NCBI GenBank assembly: GCA_964436335.1
Contig: CAYTCD010000072.1
Coordinates: 1 to 9,070 of the forward strand
Length of the DNA stretch: 9,070 nucleotides
Reading direction: 5' to 3'
Source of the DNA: Pullibacteroides sp964436335
Lineage (GTDB): Bacteria > Bacteroidota > Bacteroidia > Bacteroidales > P3
The notes under the pieces are model-generated. The model saw nothing but the letters and a program-made list of their open reading frames with translations, was not told the DNA's origin and did not search any database. The position numbers and the translations under genes were made by a program. This document shows, one piece after another, positions 6,817-9,070 of this stretch; the stretch's first letter is position 1, and every line of letters starts with the position of its first letter.

Positions 6817-8106
6817 TTATTTCTGAACCAAGAAGAGTTTTTTGAAGAGAGGCACGAGATCTGTTTTTTCCCAGCCGAAGAAAGTGACGGTTTTGAAGAA
6901 CCTTTCTTGTTTCCCCGATTTTTTCACTTTTGTATCCTTGTCGCGGTAAAAAACTTCCACCTCTTCTGTGTAGGGTTTGCGTCCGAAATGTCCATAGCTG
7001 GCGGTAGGTTTGAAGATAGGATTACGCAATCCGAAACGTTGCACGATGGCGAATGGGCGCAGGTCAACGTTCCGGCGCAGAATTTCGGCAATTTGTCCAT
7101 CGCTCGCCTTTATGTGCGAAGTTCCGAAAGTGTTTACATAAAGTCCTACCGGTTGTGCCACTCCGATGGCGTATGCCACCTGCACCATGGCCTCATCGCA
7201 AATACCGGCGGCCACCATATTCTTGGCTATATGGCGCATGGCATAGGCCGCCGAACGGTCCACCTTTGAAGAATCCTTGCCCGAAAACGCACCGCCGCCG
7301 TGTGCCGATTTTCCACCATAGGTGTCCACGATAATCTTTCTGCCTGTCAGGCCGGTGTCGCCGTGCGGCCCGCCGATAACGAATTTTCCGGTGGGGTTCA
7401 CAAAGAGTTTGTATTTCTTGGAGAACAAATCCTTGATGCATGCGGGCATCTTTTTCAGCATGTCCGGAATGGCGATGTTCTTTATATCATCGGTGATTTT
7501 TTCCAGCATTTCATTCTCGGGCGCAAAGTCATCGTGTTGGCAGGAAACCACCAATGTGTCGATGGTTTCGGGCTTTCCGTCATCGCTGTACTTAACGGTT
7601 ACCTGACTTTTGGCATCGGGGCGGAGGTATTTCATTTGTTTCCCTTGGCGTCGAATGGCATCCAATTCCTTGAGAACGGCATGTGCCAGATAGATAGGCA
7701 ATGGCATAAACTCTTCGGTGTCGCGGCAGGCATAACCGAACATCATGCCTTGATCTCCTGCGCCTTGTTCCTCGTCTTTTTTACGTTCCACACCTTGGTT
7801 TATGTCGGGCGACTGGCTGTGAATCGTTGAAATTACCCCGCAGGAATCACCTTCAAAGCGATATTCACCTTTTGTATAGCCTATTTCCTTAATGGTGTCG
7901 CGTGCCGTTTGCTGTATATCTACATAGCCTTCGGTTTTTACTTCTCCGGCACAAACCACCAGGCCGGTGGTTACAAGTGTTTCGCATGCCACTTTGGAAA
8001 ACGGATCCTGACGAAGGAATTCATCGAGCAGAGAATCGGAAATCATGTCGGCCACCTTGTCGGGATGACCTGCCGAAACGGATTCGGAAGTGAATAAATA
8101 CGACAT
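6817..8106 (-). CDS. metK: S-adenosylmethionine synthetase (methionine adenosyltransferase)
   Basis: This 429-residue enzyme makes S-adenosylmethionine from ATP and methionine, releasing phosphate and pyrophosphate. It is the cell's methyl-donor supply. The family signatures are intact: SESVSAGHPDK near the N-terminus (H14, D16, K17), GAGDQG (115-120), GGPHGDTGLTGRK (245-257) and the glycine-rich GGGAFSGKD (270-278). The protein is longer than the roughly 384-residue E. coli enzyme. From memory of the family, the extra length is usual for Bacteroidota MetK. The start is the ATG at 8106. In-frame TAA codons lie just upstream, so no N-terminal extension is possible. The gene is monocistronic as seen here: own promoter (8351-8381), long leader with a SAM-II riboswitch (8273-8320) and a strong terminator (6760-6800). 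Control by SAM binding to the leader is strongly suggested by the sequence. Confidence 0.97.
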   Translation of the reverse strand: MSYLFTSESVSAGHPDKVADMISDSLLDEFLRQDPFSKVACETLVTTGLVVCAGEVKTEGYVDIQQTARDTIKEIGYTKGEYRFEGDSCGVISTIHSQSPDINQGVERKKDEEQGAGDQGMMFGYACRDTEEFMPLPIYLAHAVLKELDAIRRQGKQMKYLRPDAKSQVTVKYSDDGKPETIDTLVVSCQHDDFAPENEMLEKITDDIKNIAIPDMLKKMPACIKDLFSKKYKLFVNPTGKFVIGGPHGDTGLTGRKIIVDTYGGKSAHGGGAFSGKDSSKVDRSAAYAMRHIAKNMVAAGICDEAMVQVAYAIGVAQPVGLYVNTFGTSHIKASDGQIAEILRRNVDLRPFAIVQRFGLRNPIFKPTASYGHFGRKPYTEEVEVFYRDKDTKVKKSGKQERFFKTVTFFGWEKTDLVPLFKKLFLVQK

Positions 8107-8272
8107 AACGATAAGTGTTTAAAGTTAAACAATGCAAACATCCGCATGGCGGAATACCAGAGAGGAAAGTAAGGGTGCGGGGAACGGAAAAAGATAAGAT
8201 ACAACGTTGACGAAAACGGACACTGAAAATTCCAGATACGCTTAAAATAGTATTTAAGTACGTCAAACGTGC
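8107..8272 (-). other. metK leader between riboswitch and start codon
   Basis: About 165 bases separate the aptamer from the metK ATG. On the - strand they hold, in order: a three-codon open frame M-H-V-stop (8274-8263) that starts right at the aptamer's 3' edge; a hairpin CTTAAA-TACTAT-TTTAAG (8256-8239); a pyrimidine-rich stretch (about 8199-8160); a hairpin TCCGC-CAT-GCGGA (8152-8140 region); and an A/T-rich hairpin GTTTA-ACTT-TAAAC (8129-8116) ending 9 bases before the ATG. I see no intrinsic terminator (no strong stem followed by a T run) and no Shine-Dalgarno. The expression platform is therefore unclear. Confidence 0.5.
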
Positions 8273-8320
8273 ATTTTAGCTTTTTTTAACGTGGTAGCAA
8301 GCAGCCAAATCCTTCCACCT
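8273..8320 (-). ncRNA. SAM-II riboswitch aptamer (cis-regulatory leader of metK)
   Basis: On the - strand, 8320 to 8273 contain in order the conserved blocks of SAM-II (SAM_alpha) riboswitches: GAUUUG (8311-8306), GCUUGC (8302-8297), CCACGUUAAA (8294-8285) and AAGCUAAA (8282-8275). Stem P1 forms from GUGG (8318-8315) with CCAC (8294-8291). After an A-A mismatch it can continue as A8313-U8296 and G8312-C8297. The pseudoknot stem P2 forms from GCUU (8302-8299) with AAGC (8282-8279). Placement before the SAM synthetase gene fits a feedback switch in which SAM binding lowers expression. As I recall, the class is best known from alphaproteobacteria, with Bacteroidota examples also reported. The block match comes from memory of the consensus, not from a covariance search. 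It starts about 25 bases after the predicted transcription start. Confidence 0.85.
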
Positions 8321-8350
8321 GAAAGCCTCGTTTCGCAGAACAAAGCGGTG

Positions 8351-8381
8351 CAAAGATAAAGGAAAAGCGGAAAACGGCAAA
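8351..8381 (-). promoter_or_regulatory. metK promoter (Bacteroides -33/-7 type)
   Basis: On the - strand TTTG (8381-8378) is followed after exactly 19 bases by TATCTTTG (8358-8351), a full match to the Bacteroidota housekeeping pattern TTTG-N19-TAnnTTTG. Transcription would start near 8345, giving a leader of about 240 bases that contains the whole riboswitch. Confidence 0.85.
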
Positions 8382-8387
8382 TTTTGT

Positions 8388-8395
8388 TATCTTCG
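8388..8395 (+). promoter_or_regulatory. Candidate -7 box for the DUF4296 lipoprotein gene
   Basis: TATCTTCG matches TAnnTTTG at all but one position and lies 20 bases before the ATG at 8416, giving a leader of roughly 15 bases. No TTTG is present at the expected -33 place (about 8365-8368), which falls inside the metK promoter spacer. Confidence 0.5.
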
Positions 8396-8415
8396 CCATT
8401 CAAAACAATAAAGAG

Positions 8416-8802
8416 ATGTTACGTAGCAAAATAAGTATCTGGGCAAGCGTGTGTGTGATATGTGTGTGCATGGTTCTGACCGCCTGTAAGGGCGATAGGC
8501 CGCAACCTTTTCTCAATGAGGCCAAGATGTGCGACTTGCTCACAGAAATACGTCTGATAGAAGCGCATCTCTACGATACAAAGGAGAGGCATTCTGCCGA
8601 GGCAAACCGTGTGATGCTTGACCGATCGCTCGATGTATATGTGCCTGTTTTTAAAAAATACGGTATCAACTATGCACAGTACGAAGCCCTGATGCATTAT
8701 TACATGGCCCGTCCTGACCGTATGGAAAAGATTTTACGTCAATCGGCAGATAGATTGCGGGAGATGAAAGAAAAAGCGGAAAGCAGCGAGATGAAAGAAT
8801 AA
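8416..8802 (+). CDS. Small DUF4296 family lipoprotein
   Basis: This encodes 128 residues. A basic N-terminus (R3, K5), a hydrophobic stretch (6-21) and the lipobox L21-T22-A23-C24 predict cleavage by signal peptidase II and lipid attachment at Cys24, so the protein is anchored in the cell envelope facing the periplasm or outside. The rest has the DUF4296 pattern: a first amphipathic segment with MCDLLTEIRLIEAHL (38-52), then a long helix, YEALMHYYMARPDRMEKIL (about 88-107), and a charged Lys/Glu-rich tail. The length is normal for this Bacteroidota family, whose function is unknown. I recall DUF4296 genes often lying next to a dihydroorotase gene in Bacteroidales, so its proximity to pyrC across metK may be a rearranged version of that arrangement. 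It is divergent from metK, and no terminator is evident after it. Confidence 0.85.
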   Translation: MLRSKISIWASVCVICVCMVLTACKGDRPQPFLNEAKMCDLLTEIRLIEAHLYDTKERHSAEANRVMLDRSLDVYVPVFKKYGINYAQYEALMHYYMARPDRMEKILRQSADRLREMKEKAESSEMKE

Positions 8803-8893
8803 CAAACAACATTTATTTATTCGGAAAATTTATTTATTTTATAGAACAATGAGTTGATTCCTCTTGAAGGGTGTAATATATAACAAATTTCCA

Positions 8894-8901
8894 TACCTTT
8901 G
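8894..8901 (+). promoter_or_regulatory. -7 box for the ammonia-lyase gene
   Basis: TACCTTTG is a full match to TAnnTTTG, 23 bases before the ATG at 8925, so the leader would be about 18 bases. No TTTG lies 19-20 bases upstream (8871-8874 reads GTGT). The surrounding 8803-8893 is strongly A/T-rich, holds two copies of TTTATTTATT (8812-8821 and 8829-8838 region) and shows no gene. Confidence 0.6.
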
Positions 8902-8924
8902 TATTTTGGAAAAAACACGGTGGA

Positions 8925-9070
8925 ATGGAGATTCATGCAAAATTGTCGCTTGATGAATTCGAGCGTGTATTATATGGGTCTGAATTAATTGATTTTAAGG
9001 ATAAATCAAGTGTCGCCGCCTGTCATGAATTTCTCAAGGAATTTTCGAAAGACAAGGTGATTTACGGTAT
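8925..9070 (+). CDS. Aromatic amino acid ammonia-lyase, HAL/PAL/TAL family (5' end only)
   Basis: The first 48 codons plus two bases are present. The gene runs off the right edge. The sequence M-E-I-H-A-K-L-S-L-D-E-F-E-R, then C-H-E-F-L-K-E-F-S-K-D, then K-V-I-Y-G matches the N-terminus of Bacteroidota histidine/phenylalanine/tyrosine ammonia-lyases. In these the next residues are normally N-T-G-F-G, a substrate-site loop. The enzymes remove ammonia from an aromatic amino acid using the MIO cofactor formed from an Ala-Ser-Gly triad, which lies beyond the window. In Bacteroidota such lyases may serve histidine breakdown or supply a cinnamate-type starter for aryl-polyene/flexirubin-like pigments. 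The visible part cannot tell these apart. The start is the ATG at 8925, with its own -7 box upstream. Confidence 0.8.
   Translation, partial: MEIHAKLSLDEFERVLYGSELIDFKDKSSVAACHEFLKEFSKDKVIYG

Noticed and set aside
8163..8220. Possible intrinsic terminator in the metK leader near the run of five T bases on the - strand (about 8191-8187)
   Set aside because: The only stems before it are about four base pairs (CGTT/AACG) or a loopless palindrome (CAACGTTG), too weak for termination.
8021..8266. An 81-codon frame beginning with TTG in the metK leader and overlapping the metK start in another phase
   Set aside because: The protein shows no recognisable motif, it starts with TTG, and its last third lies inside metK out of frame. 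It is kept only as a possible part of the riboswitch readout, not as a gene.
8811..8840. Two TTTATTTATT copies after the DUF4296 gene, considered as a mobile-element or attachment-site repeat
   Set aside because: They are short, A/T-only and in a generally A/T-rich gap with no integrase or inverted repeat nearby, so chance is sufficient.

Overview
The window reads as chromosomal DNA of a Bacteroidota bacterium, most likely order Bacteroidales. Several independent signs agree. The large surface protein has a signal peptide followed by Gln at +1 (the Bacteroidetes 'Q-rule'). Promoter -7 boxes match the Bacteroides pattern TAnnTTTG, and start codons lack strong Shine-Dalgarno sequences. The families present are typical of the group: DUF1566, DUF4296, Cys-paired FN3 modules, a long MetK, and a HAL/PAL-type lyase. 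All six genes whose 3' end lies in the window stop with TAA.

Left part, + strand (1-4876). The 3' end of a surface-protein gene is followed after 27 bases by a 1409-residue secreted, modular adhesin-like protein (beta-rich N-terminal domain, FN3-like modules, two jelly-roll-like inserts). The two proteins have recognisably related C-terminal domains of about 75 residues that resemble type IX secretion sorting domains, so they are probably paralogous or co-exported cargo. The first gene appears disrupted: its protein-like sequence extends upstream of its first ATG and hits an in-frame TGA at 7-9. A perfect 15-bp hairpin terminator closes this block.

Middle part, - strand (4898-8381). From its promoter at 8351-8381, metK (S-adenosylmethionine synthetase) is transcribed leftward through a roughly 240-nt leader. 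The leader carries a clear SAM-II riboswitch aptamer, so the enzyme is very probably feedback-controlled by its product. Downstream of metK and its terminator lies a short C-terminal remnant of a DUF1566 protein, then pyrC (dihydroorotase, pyrimidine synthesis), which converges on the adhesin block.

Right part, + strand (8388-9070). A small DUF4296 lipoprotein gene is transcribed divergently from metK out of a compact shared promoter region. The window ends inside the first 49 codons of an aromatic amino acid ammonia-lyase (HAL/PAL family) gene, which has its own -7 box.

I see no CRISPR array, tRNA, rRNA, insertion sequence or phage gene, and no convincing new multi-gene system. The items most worth a second look are the unusual spacing between the SAM-II aptamer and metK, the disrupted first gene, and the shared C-terminal domains of the two surface proteins.
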